From the NCBI RefSeq assembly GCF_029892485.1, contig NZ_JARXVG010000003.1:186001-250000 (forward strand): a DNA stretch of 64,000 nt, in the 5' to 3' direction. The notes beneath the pieces were generated by a model. It made no database searches, was not told the origin of the DNA, and worked only from the letters and a program-made list of their open reading frames with translations. The position numbers were made by a program, and so were the translations under genes. Origin of the DNA: Variovorax boronicumulans (lineage in GTDB: Bacteria; Pseudomonadota; Gammaproteobacteria; Burkholderiales; Burkholderiaceae_C). Positions 36,086 through 44,379 of the stretch are shown piece after piece; within the stretch, counting starts at the first letter, position 1; every line of letters begins with the position of its first letter.

Positions 36086-38437
36086 ATGAGCAGTGAGCAG
36101 AAGATCGAGTTTTACAAGGGCCCCGCAGGCGGCTGGGGCGCACTTCGCAGCGTGACGAGTGCGCTGCTGCGACAGGACATTCCCCTCAAGGGCGCGAAGA
36201 CGCTGCTCTCGGCCAACCAGCCCGACGGCTTCGACTGCCCCGGCTGCGCCTGGCCCGACCGCAACCACGCCTCGACCTTCGAGTTCTGCGAGAACGGCGT
36301 CAAGGCCGTGGCCGCCGAAGCCACTGCGCGCCGCGCCGGCCCCGAGCTCTTCGCCAAGCACACCGTAGCCCAGCTGGCCGAACAGAGCGATTTCTGGCTC
36401 GAAGACCAGGGCCGCCTCACGCACCCGATGGCCTACGACGCAGCCAGGGACAAGTACGTGCCCATCGGCTGGGACGACGCCTTCGCGCTCATCGCGCGGC
36501 ACCTCAATGCTTTGCCCGATCCGGATCAGGCCATCTTCTATACCTCGGGCCGCGCGAGCAACGAAGCCGCGTTTCTCTACCAGCTCTTCGTGCGCGAGTA
36601 CGGCACCAACAATTTCCCCGACTGCTCGAACATGTGCCACGAGCCCAGCGGCAGCGGCATGCGCCCGCAGATCGGCGTGGGCAAGGGCACGGTCACGCTG
36701 GAGGATTTCGAGAAGGCCGACGCCATCTTCATCTTCGGCCAGAACCCCGGCACCAACCATCCGCGCATGCTCGGCGAGCTGCGCGCGGCATCGAAGCGCG
36801 GCGCGCGCATCGTGAGCTTCAACCCGCTGCGCGAGCGCGGGCTGGAGCGCTTTGCCGATCCGCAGGACAAGCTGGAGATGGCGACCCTGGGTTCCACGCC
36901 CATCAGCACGCACTACTTCCAGCTGCGCGTGGGCGGCGACTTCGCGGCCGTAAAGGGGATGATGAAGCACGTCATCGAGCGTGAAGACGCGCTCGTCGCG
37001 CGCGGCGAAGCCTCGGTGCTCGACCACGCCTTCATCGCCACGCACACCACCGGCTTCGAGTCGCTGGCCGACGATCTGCGCGCCGAACCGTGGGAGGTGC
37101 TGGTGCAGGAGTCGGGCCTCACGCAGGAGCAGATCCGCGCCGCGGCCGAGGTGTACCTCGGTGCGAAGAAGGTCATCGCCTGCTGGGGCATGGGCATCAC
37201 GCAGCACCAGCACTCGGTGGCGACCATCCAGATGATCGTCAACTGGCTCATGCTGTGCGGTCACATGGGCCGCGAAGGCGCGGGCGCCTGCCCGGTGCGC
37301 GGCCACAGCAACGTGCAGGGCGACCGCACCATGGGCATCTGGGAGAAGCCGCCGGTGGCGCTGCTCGACCGGCTGCAGCAGGTGTTCGGCTTCGAGCCGC
37401 CGCGCCAGAATGGCCTGGACACGGTCGAGGCGATCCAGGCGATGCTCGACGGCAAGGGCCGCGTGTTCTTCGCGCTCGGCGGCAACTTCGCGGCCGCCAC
37501 GCCCGACACCTACCAGACCTGGAAGGGCCTGCAGCAGTGCGACCTCACGGTGCACGTCACCACCAAGCTCAACCGCAGCCACATCGTGCACGGGCGCGAG
37601 GCGCTGATCCTGCCGTGCCTGGGCCGCACCGAGATCGACATGCAGGCCAGCGGTCCGCAGGGCGTGACGGTGGAAGACTCGATGAGCATGGTGCACATCT
37701 CGATGGGCATCAACCCGCCCGCGTCCGACCAATTGCTGTCGGAGCCGGCCATCGTGGCGCGGCTCGCGGCGGCCACCATCGGCGCGCGCAGCAAGACGCC
37801 GTGGCTCTGGCTCATCGAAGACTACGCGCGCATCCGCGACAAGATCGAAGCGGTGTTCGACGACTTCAAGGACTTCAACGCCCGCGTTGCAAAGCCGGGC
37901 GGCTTTCGCCTGCGCAACACCGCGAGCGAGCGCGTGTGGGCCACCGCCTCGGAGAAGGCCGTGTTCTTCACGCATGCCGTGCCGCGCGACACGCCCTCGC
38001 ACCGGGCGCGCGCACGCATCCGCGACACGCAGGTCTTCACGCTCTTCACCACACGCTCGCACGACCAGTACAACACCACCATCTACGGCATGGACGACCG
38101 CTACCGCGGCGTGTTCGGCCAGCGCCGCGTGGTCTTCATCCACGCCGAGGACATCCGCGCGCTCGGCATGAAGGACGGCGACTGGGTCGACCTGCAGACC
38201 GTGTGGAACGACGGACAGGAGCGCCGCGCCGATCGCTTCAAACTGGTGGCCTACGACATCCCGCGCGGCAACATCGCGGCCTACTACCCCGAGACCAATC
38301 CGCTGGTGCCGCTGTCGGCGGTGGCCGAGAACGCGGGCACGCCGACCTCCAAGTCCATTCCCGTCGTGCTGGTGCCGCACGAGCTGCCGATCCAGAAGCT
38401 GTCGGAGGATGCGGCGGACGGATTGGTGGCCGCATGA
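36086..38437 (+). CDS. FdhF/YdeP family molybdopterin oxidoreductase (formate dehydrogenase-like alpha subunit)
   Basis: A 783-aa cytosolic molybdopterin enzyme. Only a CPGC pair (Cys51, Cys54) is seen at the N-terminus, not the full four-Cys [4Fe-4S] motif of classical FdhF. The metal-ligand position is Cys184 in SNMCHEPSGSG, where selenoproteins have Sec; no in-frame TGA occurs. VRGHSNVQGDRTMGI and KLNRSHIVHGREALILP fit the YdeP-type family. The C-terminal domain (TTRSHDQYNTTIYGMDDRYRG) binds the cofactor. FdhD is encoded just downstream and an oxalate/formate carrier upstream, which supports a formate-linked role, but YdeP-type activity is not established. Confidence 0.87.
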   Translation: MSSEQKIEFYKGPAGGWGALRSVTSALLRQDIPLKGAKTLLSANQPDGFDCPGCAWPDRNHASTFEFCENGVKAVAAEATARRAGPELFAKHTVAQLAEQSDFWLEDQGRLTHPMAYDAARDKYVPIGWDDAFALIARHLNALPDPDQAIFYTSGRASNEAAFLYQLFVREYGTNNFPDCSNMCHEPSGSGMRPQIGVGKGTVTLEDFEKADAIFIFGQNPGTNHPRMLGELRAASKRGARIVSFNPLRERGLERFADPQDKLEMATLGSTPISTHYFQLRVGGDFAAVKGMMKHVIEREDALVARGEASVLDHAFIATHTTGFESLADDLRAEPWEVLVQESGLTQEQIRAAAEVYLGAKKVIACWGMGITQHQHSVATIQMIVNWLMLCGHMGREGAGACPVRGHSNVQGDRTMGIWEKPPVALLDRLQQVFGFEPPRQNGLDTVEAIQAMLDGKGRVFFALGGNFAAATPDTYQTWKGLQQCDLTVHVTTKLNRSHIVHGREALILPCLGRTEIDMQASGPQGVTVEDSMSMVHISMGINPPASDQLLSEPAIVARLAAATIGARSKTPWLWLIEDYARIRDKIEAVFDDFKDFNARVAKPGGFRLRNTASERVWATASEKAVFFTHAVPRDTPSHRARARIRDTQVFTLFTTRSHDQYNTTIYGMDDRYRGVFGQRRVVFIHAEDIRALGMKDGDWVDLQTVWNDGQERRADRFKLVAYDIPRGNIAAYYPETNPLVPLSAVAENAGTPTSKSIPVVLVPHELPIQKLSEDAADGLVAA

Positions 38438-38721
38438 GTGCACTGCTCGAGGACAGCCTTTCGGTCGCCATCCTGCGCATGCTCGCGCAGGAGCCGGCAG
38501 GCGCGGGCGTCTCGCTGCCGCGGCTGGGCAAGCGCCTGGGCCAGGGCGCGAGCGTGCTCATGCGCCGGCTCACGCTGATGGGCGATGCCGCCATTGGCGG
38601 CGTGCGCGGCCCCGGCTGGGTGCGCGTGGAGCAGCACGACGACCGCTGGGTCGCGCACCTCGAAGCCCCCGGCCGCGCGCAGGTTCAAACGCTGCCTCCC
38701 GCTGACGAACACGGCGTCTGA
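38434..38721 (+). CDS. Small winged-helix-like protein coupled to the FDH-like gene
   Basis: A 95-aa protein whose ATG overlaps the stop of the oxidoreductase gene (ATGA). The first 65 residues look like a winged helix: SVAILRMLAQEPAGAGVSLP, RLGKRLGQGASVLMRRLTL, then a wing (RGPGWVRVEQHDDRWVAHL). I do not recognise a named family. Its place between the FDH-like subunit and FdhD suggests an accessory or regulatory role in cofactor loading or expression. Confidence 0.7.
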   Translation: MSALLEDSLSVAILRMLAQEPAGAGVSLPRLGKRLGQGASVLMRRLTLMGDAAIGGVRGPGWVRVEQHDDRWVAHLEAPGRAQVQTLPPADEHGV

Positions 38722-38752
38722 GCGGACAATGGCCGGCCGATCCGGAGCCACC

Positions 38753-39670
38753 ATGTCCCAGCCAGACCTCGCCGATTCCGAAGACACCCTGCCATCGCTT
38801 TCACGGCACGCCGTGCACGTGTTCGGCGAACGCGGCATGGGGCCCGAAGGCGCATTGCGCGACGACACGCTGGCGGCCGAGGTGCCGGTCGCGCTGGTCT
38901 TCAATGGCGTCTCGCACGCGGTGATGATGGCCACGCCGCTCGACCTCGAAGACTTCGCGCTGGGCTTCGCGCTCAGCGAAGGCATCCTCGACAGCGCTGC
39001 GGACTGCCGCGGCATCGAGGTGCAGACCATCGATGCCGTTTCGGCGGGCCTGCCCGAAGGCATGCCCGGCATCGAAGTGCGGCTCGACATTTCCACCCGC
39101 AGCTTCGAACGCCTGAAGGGCCGCCGCCGCAGCCTCGCGGGCCGCACGGGCTGCGGCGTGTGCGGCGTCGAAAGTTTCGCGGGTCTCGACATCACCCCGC
39201 AGCCCGTGCCGCCGCGCGACTGGATCGAACGCATCGACCTCGAAATCGTGCTGCGCGCCTTTGCCGCACTGCCCGCGCGCCAGGTCCTGAATGCCGAAGC
39301 CGGCGCGATCCACGCCGCGGGCTGGGCCAGGGTGGATGGCGAACTCACCGACGTGATGGAAGACGTGGGCCGCCACAACGCGCTCGACAAGCTGCTGGGC
39401 AAGCTGGCGCGGGCGGGCCGCCTCGAAGAACCGGGCTTCGTGCTGATGTCCAGCCGCGGCAGCCACGAACTCGTGCGCAAGTGCGGGCGCCTGGGCATCG
39501 CGGCGATGGCGACGATCTCGGCGCCCACCGCGATGGGCGTGCGGATGGCCGAACTCAGCGGCCTGCGCTTCTGGGGGCTGTGCCGCGCGCCGCGTGGGGT
39601 GCTCTATGCGGACGGGTTGTCGCTGCCTTCGAACGCGCGCACCGCATCGGCGACCGCCTCGATGCCCTGA
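38753..39670 (+). CDS. fdhD: Formate dehydrogenase accessory sulfurtransferase FdhD
   Basis: FdhD moves sulfur from a cysteine desulfurase to the molybdenum cofactor of formate dehydrogenases. This 305-aa protein has the loop RTGCGVCGVES with the two reactive Cys (CGVC), MATPLDLEDFALGFALSEGI, VMEDVGRHNALDKLLG and FVLMSSRGSHELVRKC. The start at 38753 has a CCGGAG ribosome site; an ATG 24 bases upstream is possible. The last 67 bp overlap the 3' end of mnmH on the other strand. Confidence 0.95.
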   Translation: MSQPDLADSEDTLPSLSRHAVHVFGERGMGPEGALRDDTLAAEVPVALVFNGVSHAVMMATPLDLEDFALGFALSEGILDSAADCRGIEVQTIDAVSAGLPEGMPGIEVRLDISTRSFERLKGRRRSLAGRTGCGVCGVESFAGLDITPQPVPPRDWIERIDLEIVLRAFAALPARQVLNAEAGAIHAAGWARVDGELTDVMEDVGRHNALDKLLGKLARAGRLEEPGFVLMSSRGSHELVRKCGRLGIAAMATISAPTAMGVRMAELSGLRFWGLCRAPRGVLYADGLSLPSNARTASATASMP

Positions 39671-40674
39671 TCGCTCAGGTCGGTCGTCGCCACGCTGCGG
39701 CGGCGCTCCCAGGCCTTGAAGTGAAGCTCCTGCGACTTCTGGTAATGCGGGTCGTAGTGCAGCGCCATCAGCTCGGCGAAGAGCTTCGGCAGGTTGGCTT
39801 CATGCGCCCATTGCTGCCAGCGCGCCACCGTTTCCTTGCCCTGCAATTCCTTGAGCACGCCGAGCTTGTCGGCCAGCGCGTCGCGGTCGTCGCCGAGGTA
39901 GGCGTAGTCGCGCAGCAGGTAGGCCAGCCTCGCCTCGGGCGTGGCCGCGACTTCGATGCAGGGCGCGGCACGCATCTGCGCCACCAGCGACAGCGGCAGC
40001 GAGAGCCGGCCGATGCGGATGCTTTCGCCCTCGACGTACAGCGGGCGCTTCAGGTCGATGGCTTCGAGCACCGTCGCGATGCGCGTCTCGAAATGCTTTT
40101 GCGATGGCTGCGGCACGCCGGGCAGCGAGCCGAGAAGCGAGCCCTTGTGGCTCGCGAAGTCTTCCAGGTCCAGCACCTGCTCGCCGCGCTCGGCCAGCGC
40201 ATGCAGCACGCGCGTCTTGGCGCTGCCGGTGGCGCCGCAGATCACGCGCAGGTCCAGCTGCGGGGTCAGCGCATCGATCTGCGTGATGACGTGCCGCCTG
40301 AAGCTCTTGTAGCCGCCGGCGAGCTGCTGCGCGTCCCAGCCCACCAGCCGCAGCCAAGTGACCATCGAGCCGCTGCGCATGCCGCCGCGCCAGCAGTAGA
40401 CCAGCGGCTTCCACTTCTCGGGCCGGTCGGCGAGCGTGTCGCGCAGATGCTTCGCGATGTTGGCCGCGACCATCGCACCGCCGATGCGCCGCGCCTCGAA
40501 GGCGCCGGTCTGCACATAGACGGTGCCGACGATGCGGCGCTCCTCGTCGTCGAGCACCGGGCAGTTGATGGCACCGGGAATATGGTCGAGCGCGAACTCG
40601 GCCGGCGAGCGCGCGTCGATGATCGTGTCGAAGGCGTGGCGGTCGGGCGCCCGCACGGGTTGGCGATGGCTCAT
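39604..40674 (-). CDS. mnmH: tRNA 2-selenouridine/geranyl-2-thiouridine synthase
   Basis: This 356-aa enzyme (YbbB/SelU) replaces sulfur by selenium at the wobble 2-thiouridine of some tRNAs, using selenophosphate made by SelD. The N-terminal rhodanese domain has catalytic Cys94 in YCWRGGMRSGS; the P-loop GATGSAKTRVL is at residues 147-157. The start at 40674 (MSHRQPVRAPDRHAFDTII) was chosen; a long upstream extension runs through a repeat. It lies downstream of the PhnCDE-like transporter on the same strand, with selD beyond. Confidence 0.94.
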   Translation of the reverse strand: MSHRQPVRAPDRHAFDTIIDARSPAEFALDHIPGAINCPVLDDEERRIVGTVYVQTGAFEARRIGGAMVAANIAKHLRDTLADRPEKWKPLVYCWRGGMRSGSMVTWLRLVGWDAQQLAGGYKSFRRHVITQIDALTPQLDLRVICGATGSAKTRVLHALAERGEQVLDLEDFASHKGSLLGSLPGVPQPSQKHFETRIATVLEAIDLKRPLYVEGESIRIGRLSLPLSLVAQMRAAPCIEVAATPEARLAYLLRDYAYLGDDRDALADKLGVLKELQGKETVARWQQWAHEANLPKLFAELMALHYDPHYQKSQELHFKAWERRRSVATTDLSDQGIEAVADAVRAFEGSDNPSA

Positions 40675-40701
40675 GGGGCCGATTGTCGGCGCTCCGGGGG
40701 C

Positions 40702-40820
40702 TGCTCCTTCCCCATCTGGGGGAAGGTTGGGATGGGGGCAGGCGGCGCCCGCGACACGGCAGTTCCTCATCGACGGCCGCTTGCCCCCACCCCGACCCTC
40801 CCCCGGGAGGGGAGGGAGAA
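40702..40820. repeat. REP-like double-palindrome element, copy 2
   Basis: It has the same plan as 8945-9066: TGCTCCTTCCCCATCTGGGG at the left end, the core TCATCGACGGCCGCTTGCCC, then CCCTCCCCCGGGAGGGGAGG at the right end. The ends are near-perfect inverted copies of each other, while the middle differs between the two elements. It separates the last permease gene from mnmH, which are transcribed in the same direction. Confidence 0.8.
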
Positions 40821-40829
40821 AGTCAGGGC

Positions 40830-41624
40830 TCAGGCGTAAGCGGGACCCAGGCCCCGGCGCAGGCGGGCGCTCGCAAAGTCGACAAAGGTCACCAGCACGA
40901 ACATCGCGATCAGCACCGTCATCGCCTGCTGCTGCTGGAAGATCGACAGGTGAAAGTACAGCAGCTGCCCCAGCCCGCCGCCGCCCACGAAGCCGAGCAC
41001 CGCGGCCATGCGGATGTTCATCTCCCACCGGTAGAGCGTGTAGGCCACCCACTGCGGCAGCACGATCGGCAGGCTCGCGTAGCTGAAGGCGGCGACCGGG
41101 CCGGCGCCCGAAAGCGTGAGCGCATGTTCGGGTTCGCGCGGCGCGTTCTCCAGCGCCTCGGCGAAGAGACGGCCCAGCACGCCGGTAGTGTGCAGCGAGA
41201 GGGCCAGCGCGCCCGCGAAGGGCCCGATGCCCGCGGCCAGCACCATCAGCGCGGCCCAGACCAGCTCGGGCACGCTGCGCAGGAAGTTGAGGATGAAGCG
41301 CGCGACATGCCGCGGCACCCATCCCGCGCGGCCCGACGCAGGCAGCGCGAGCACCGCGCCCGCGATGGCCGCGAGCACGGTGCCCAACGCCGACACCGCC
41401 AGCGTCTGCAACGCACCGCTGCCGACCTTCGCGAGGAAATCCGGCGACACGTCGGGCGGGAAGAACTCGGCGATGAACTTGCCCATCAGCCGCAGCGACT
41501 CGGCCGAGCCCAGCGCGCGGTAGTCGATGCCGAGGTAGACGAAGCTCGCGACGACTGCCAGCGCGATCAGCCCCACGGCGAACCAGCAGCGCAGGCACGG
41601 AGGCGGACGCGGGGGAAGGTTCAT
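40830..41624 (-). CDS. phnE: PhnE-like ABC permease, second copy
   Basis: A 264-aa inner-membrane permease with about six helices (GLIALAVVASFVYLGI onward). The binding-protein-dependent permease loop is at LENAPREPEHALTLSGAGP, and the C-terminal motif YRWEMNIRMAAVLGFVGGGG-LGQ is typical of PhnE. The start at 41624 overlaps the preceding permease by 4 bp. By family it moves phosphonate- or phosphate-like oxyanions; the neighbouring selD and mnmH suggest a selenium oxyanion instead. Confidence 0.88.
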   Translation of the reverse strand: MNLPPRPPPCLRCWFAVGLIALAVVASFVYLGIDYRALGSAESLRLMGKFIAEFFPPDVSPDFLAKVGSGALQTLAVSALGTVLAAIAGAVLALPASGRAGWVPRHVARFILNFLRSVPELVWAALMVLAAGIGPFAGALALSLHTTGVLGRLFAEALENAPREPEHALTLSGAGPVAAFSYASLPIVLPQWVAYTLYRWEMNIRMAAVLGFVGGGGLGQLLYFHLSIFQQQQAMTVLIAMFVLVTFVDFASARLRRGLGPAYA

Positions 41625-42448
41625 GCGAGCAGCCTCCTGAGCGCATTGCTCAGCATGTCGGCCAGCAGCACCAGCGCGAGGAAGACCAGCAGGATGCTGC
41701 TCGCCTCGCCGCCATTGAGCATCTTCATCGACTGGTCCATCAACTGGCCGAGGCCGCCGGCGCCGACGAAGCCCATCACCACCGAGGCGCGCACCGCGCA
41801 TTCCCAGCGGTACACGGTGTAGGAGGCCAGTTCCTGCGCGGTGTGCGGCAAGAGGCCGTAGCAGAGCGCGGCGACCCGGCCGCTGCCGCTCTCGAGCAGC
41901 GCGCGCGCGGGGCGCGTGTCGGTCGATTCGAGGATCTCGGCGTAGACCTTGCCGAGCATGCCGCCGTAAGTGATCGCCAGCGCGAGCACACCGGCCGCGG
42001 GGCCGAGGCCGAGCGCGCGCACGAAGAGCAGTGCCCAGACGATTTCGGGAATCGCGCGCAGCACCATCAGCAGCCAGCGCGCGGCCTGCCGCACGATGCC
42101 GGCCTGCACGCGGCCCGGCCCCGGACCGATGCGCGAGATGGAGAGGGCGCGCGTGGTCACGAACGCGAGCGGCGCGCCGATCAACAGCGCGAGCGCGGTC
42201 CCGGCCGTGGCCATCGCCAGCGTTTCGAGCGTGGCCTTGGCAAGCAGCGCGAGGAAATCGGCCGAGCCTTCGGGCGGAAAGAAGCCCGCGAGAAATCCGC
42301 CGATGACCGCGAGATTGCCGCTGCCGAACAGCGCCCACGGCTTGAATTCGGACAGCGCCAGCATCGGCCATGCGATGACGAGCGCGCTGAGCCAGAAGCC
42401 CAGCCGCCGCATCGCGTGCGGATCGCGGTGGACGACGGCGGTGGTCAT
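41621..42448 (-). CDS. phnE: PhnE-like ABC permease, first copy
   Basis: A 275-aa permease similar to the next gene: [19 protein letters not shown] matches its FPPDVSPDFLAKV region, and [20 protein letters not shown] its C-terminal motif. Two permease subunits imply a heterodimeric pore. It overlaps phnC upstream (ATGA) and the second permease downstream by 4 bp each, so translation is tightly coupled. Confidence 0.9.
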   Translation of the reverse strand: MTTAVVHRDPHAMRRLGFWLSALVIAWPMLALSEFKPWALFGSGNLAVIGGFLAGFFPPEGSADFLALLAKATLETLAMATAGTALALLIGAPLAFVTTRALSISRIGPGPGRVQAGIVRQAARWLLMVLRAIPEIVWALLFVRALGLGPAAGVLALAITYGGMLGKVYAEILESTDTRPARALLESGSGRVAALCYGLLPHTAQELASYTVYRWECAVRASVVMGFVGAGGLGQLMDQSMKMLNGGEASSILLVFLALVLLADMLSNALRRLLA

Positions 42449-43257
42449 GGGCAGTCCGGGCGCTGGAAGGCCACCTCGGCGGCGACGGGCTGAGGCGCAC
42501 GCTGCACCGCCACGCCGCCTTCGCTCGCATAGAGCGCATCGAGCATCGCGGGCGTGACTTCGTTGGTCGGCAGGTCGAACATCACCTGCCCGTTGCGCAT
42601 GCCGACGACGCGCGGAAACCAGCGCAGCGCGAGGTCCACCGCATGCAGCGAGGCGACCAGCGTGGCGCCTGTCGCTTCGCTCTGCGCGACGAGCTGGCCG
42701 ATGGCGGCGTCGGCCAGTGTCGGGTCGAGCGCGGAGACGGGCTCATCGGCCAGCAGCAGGGCGGGCCGCTGATACAGCACACGCGCAATGCCCACGCGCT
42801 GCAGCTGCCCGCCCGAGAGACGGTCGCAGCGGTCGAAGATGCGGTCTTCGAGCGCGAGGCGCGAGAGCACCTCGTGCGCGCCCGCGATGTCCGAGGGATG
42901 GAAGAGCGAACCCAGCGCGCGCAGCACCGACCACTCGCCCAGCCGGCCTGCCAGCACCGCGGTGACCACGCGCAGGCGCGGCGCGATCGGCGGCGCCTGG
43001 TGCACGGTGCCGATGCGCGCGCGCAGCTTTTTCAGCGCGCCGGCCGGCAATTGCCACGGCTTCGCGCCCAGCGTCTGCACCTCGCCTTCACCGGGGCGCA
43101 ATGCGGCGCCGAGCACGCGCAGCAGCGTCGTCTTGCCCGCGCCCGAAGGGCCGATGACGGCGATGCGCTCGCCATCGCGCGCGGCCAGCGTCACCCCGGC
43201 CAGCGCGCGCTGGCCGTTGGGGTGGACCACGCCGATGGTGTCGAGGGAGAAGCTCAC
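42445..43257 (-). CDS. phnC: PhnC-like ABC ATP-binding protein
   Basis: A 270-aa ABC ATPase with Walker [16 protein letters not shown], signature [18 protein letters not shown] and Walker [14 protein letters not shown]. The segment [15 protein letters not shown] is the Q-loop. It should energise the two permeases that follow. The gene is separated from the binding-protein gene by a REP-like element of about 100 bp. Confidence 0.92.
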   Translation of the reverse strand: MSFSLDTIGVVHPNGQRALAGVTLAARDGERIAVIGPSGAGKTTLLRVLGAALRPGEGEVQTLGAKPWQLPAGALKKLRARIGTVHQAPPIAPRLRVVTAVLAGRLGEWSVLRALGSLFHPSDIAGAHEVLSRLALEDRIFDRCDRLSGGQLQRVGIARVLYQRPALLLADEPVSALDPTLADAAIGQLVAQSEATGATLVASLHAVDLALRWFPRVVGMRNGQVMFDLPTNEVTPAMLDALYASEGGVAVQRAPQPVAAEVAFQRPDCP

Positions 43258-43281
43258 GCTGCGAGACTTCCCTGTGCCGCT

Positions 43282-43379
43282 CCCTCACCCCAACCCTCTC
43301 CCGCAAGCGGGAGAGGGGGCCAACAGCCGGGCCCCGAATTGCTCCCTCTCCCGCTTGCGGGAGAGGGCTGGGGTGAGGG
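43282..43379. repeat. REP-like paired palindromes inside the transporter operon
   Basis: Two palindromes, CCCTCTCCCGC-AA-GCGGGAGAGGG (43294-43317) and its complement-type partner with TT in the centre (43344-43367), face each other. They are flanked by CCCTCACCCC and GGGGTGAGGG, so the whole element is also an inverted repeat. I recall similar sequences as abundant REP/BIME-like elements in Proteobacteria. It sits between the binding-protein gene and phnC. Confidence 0.85.
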
Positions 43380-43399
43380 CGACTTCCCCACCTTCGATC

Positions 43400-44266
43400 T
43401 CACTTGATGAGGCCGGCCGACTTGCCAGCCGTCTCGATGCCGTCGTAGTTCGACGACTTGGTCGGAATGAACTTGCTCGCCCGCTGCAGCGCCATGATTT
43501 CCTTGTGCGCCGGGTTGGCCGGGTCGAGCTTGAGGAACGCATCCGTCAGCTTCTTCTGCAGCGCCGGGTCCATGCCAGGGCGCACCGTCCAGTTGTAGTC
43601 GTAGTAGGTCGGCGTCGTCGCGAGCACGCGCACCTTGGCGGCGTTGGGGTTCTTGGACTCGACCAGCTTGTCCCACACCGACGCATTGAGCACGCCCGCC
43701 TCGGCGCGCGAGGCGGCCACGAAGGCCACGGTGGCGTCGTGCGCGCCCGAGAACGCGACCGTCTTGAAGTCTTTCTCGGGGTTGATGCCGGCCTGCAGCA
43801 GGAAGTAGCGCGGCATCAGGCTGCCCGAGGTGGACGAGGGCGCGCCGAATGCAAAGGTCTTGCCCTTCAGGTCGGCCAGCGTCCTGGCGGTGCTGTCGAT
43901 GGGCACGATGAACTTGCTGGTGAACACCTCGTCTTCCGCGCGCTGCACGATCGGCACCGCGCCGCCGTTGGTGCGGATGCGCGCCTGCACGAAGGTGAAG
44001 CCGCCCAGCCAGGCCATGTCGATCTTGTTGGTGGCCAGGCCCTCGACCACGGCGGCGTAGTCGGTGACGGGCGTGAATTGCACGTCCATGCCGGTTTCCT
44101 TCTTCAGGTAGTCGCCCAGCGGCGTGAACTTGCGCTGCAGCTCGGTGGGCGCCTCGTCGGGAATGGCCGACACGCGCAGCACGCCCTGGGCGAGCGCGCC
44201 GAAGCTGGCGATGGAAGCGGCTGCGGAAACGCTGAGCGCCAGCGCGATGCGGGAGAGCTTGTTCAT
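43400..44266 (-). CDS. PhnD-like periplasmic binding protein, probably selenium-oxyanion (selenate-type) transporter
   Basis: A 288-aa periplasmic protein with a signal peptide (MNKLSRIALALSVSAAASIA, cut near GALAQ). The PhnD-type core is clear: VLRVSAIPDEAPTELQRKF, FTPVTDYAAVVEGLATNKID, AFGAPSSTSGSLMPRYFLLQ. Binding proteins of this subtype next to selD and mnmH are known as putative selenate ABC transporter components; no phosphonate-degradation gene is nearby. Start at 44266 was chosen for the signal peptide. It is divergent from selD with a 113-bp gap. Confidence 0.87.
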   Translation of the reverse strand: MNKLSRIALALSVSAAASIASFGALAQGVLRVSAIPDEAPTELQRKFTPLGDYLKKETGMDVQFTPVTDYAAVVEGLATNKIDMAWLGGFTFVQARIRTNGGAVPIVQRAEDEVFTSKFIVPIDSTARTLADLKGKTFAFGAPSSTSGSLMPRYFLLQAGINPEKDFKTVAFSGAHDATVAFVAASRAEAGVLNASVWDKLVESKNPNAAKVRVLATTPTYYDYNWTVRPGMDPALQKKLTDAFLKLDPANPAHKEIMALQRASKFIPTKSSNYDGIETAGKSAGLIK

Positions 44267-44379
44267 GGGAATAGCCTTTGTCGGGAACGAAAAAAAAGGG
44301 TGTCTTCGGAGATACGGGTTCAACACGGGCGGGGCTTCGATAATCGCGGCTTGTTGTCTCACTCGACCGAAGCGCCGCC
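44267..44379. promoter_or_regulatory. Divergent promoter region of the selenium block
   Basis: A 113-bp gap between the binding-protein gene (minus) and selD (plus). It contains an A-run at 44290-44297 and TTCGATAATCGCGG near selD. One region should drive both selenium uptake and selenophosphate synthesis. No clear operator palindrome is visible. Confidence 0.45.

Noticed and set aside
36086-38437. Selenocysteine in the FDH-like enzyme, given the nearby selD
   Set aside because: The ligand position is an ordinary Cys codon and there is no in-frame TGA. SelD is more simply explained by MnmH.
36059-38443. 794-codon open frame opposite the FDH-like gene
   Set aside because: It has no domain and mirrors a well-supported gene; composition alone explains it.
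40830-44266. Phosphonate catabolism operon
   Set aside because: Only PhnC, PhnD and PhnE-like transport genes are present. No C-P lyase, phosphonatase or phosphite genes lie nearby, whereas selD and mnmH flank the set.
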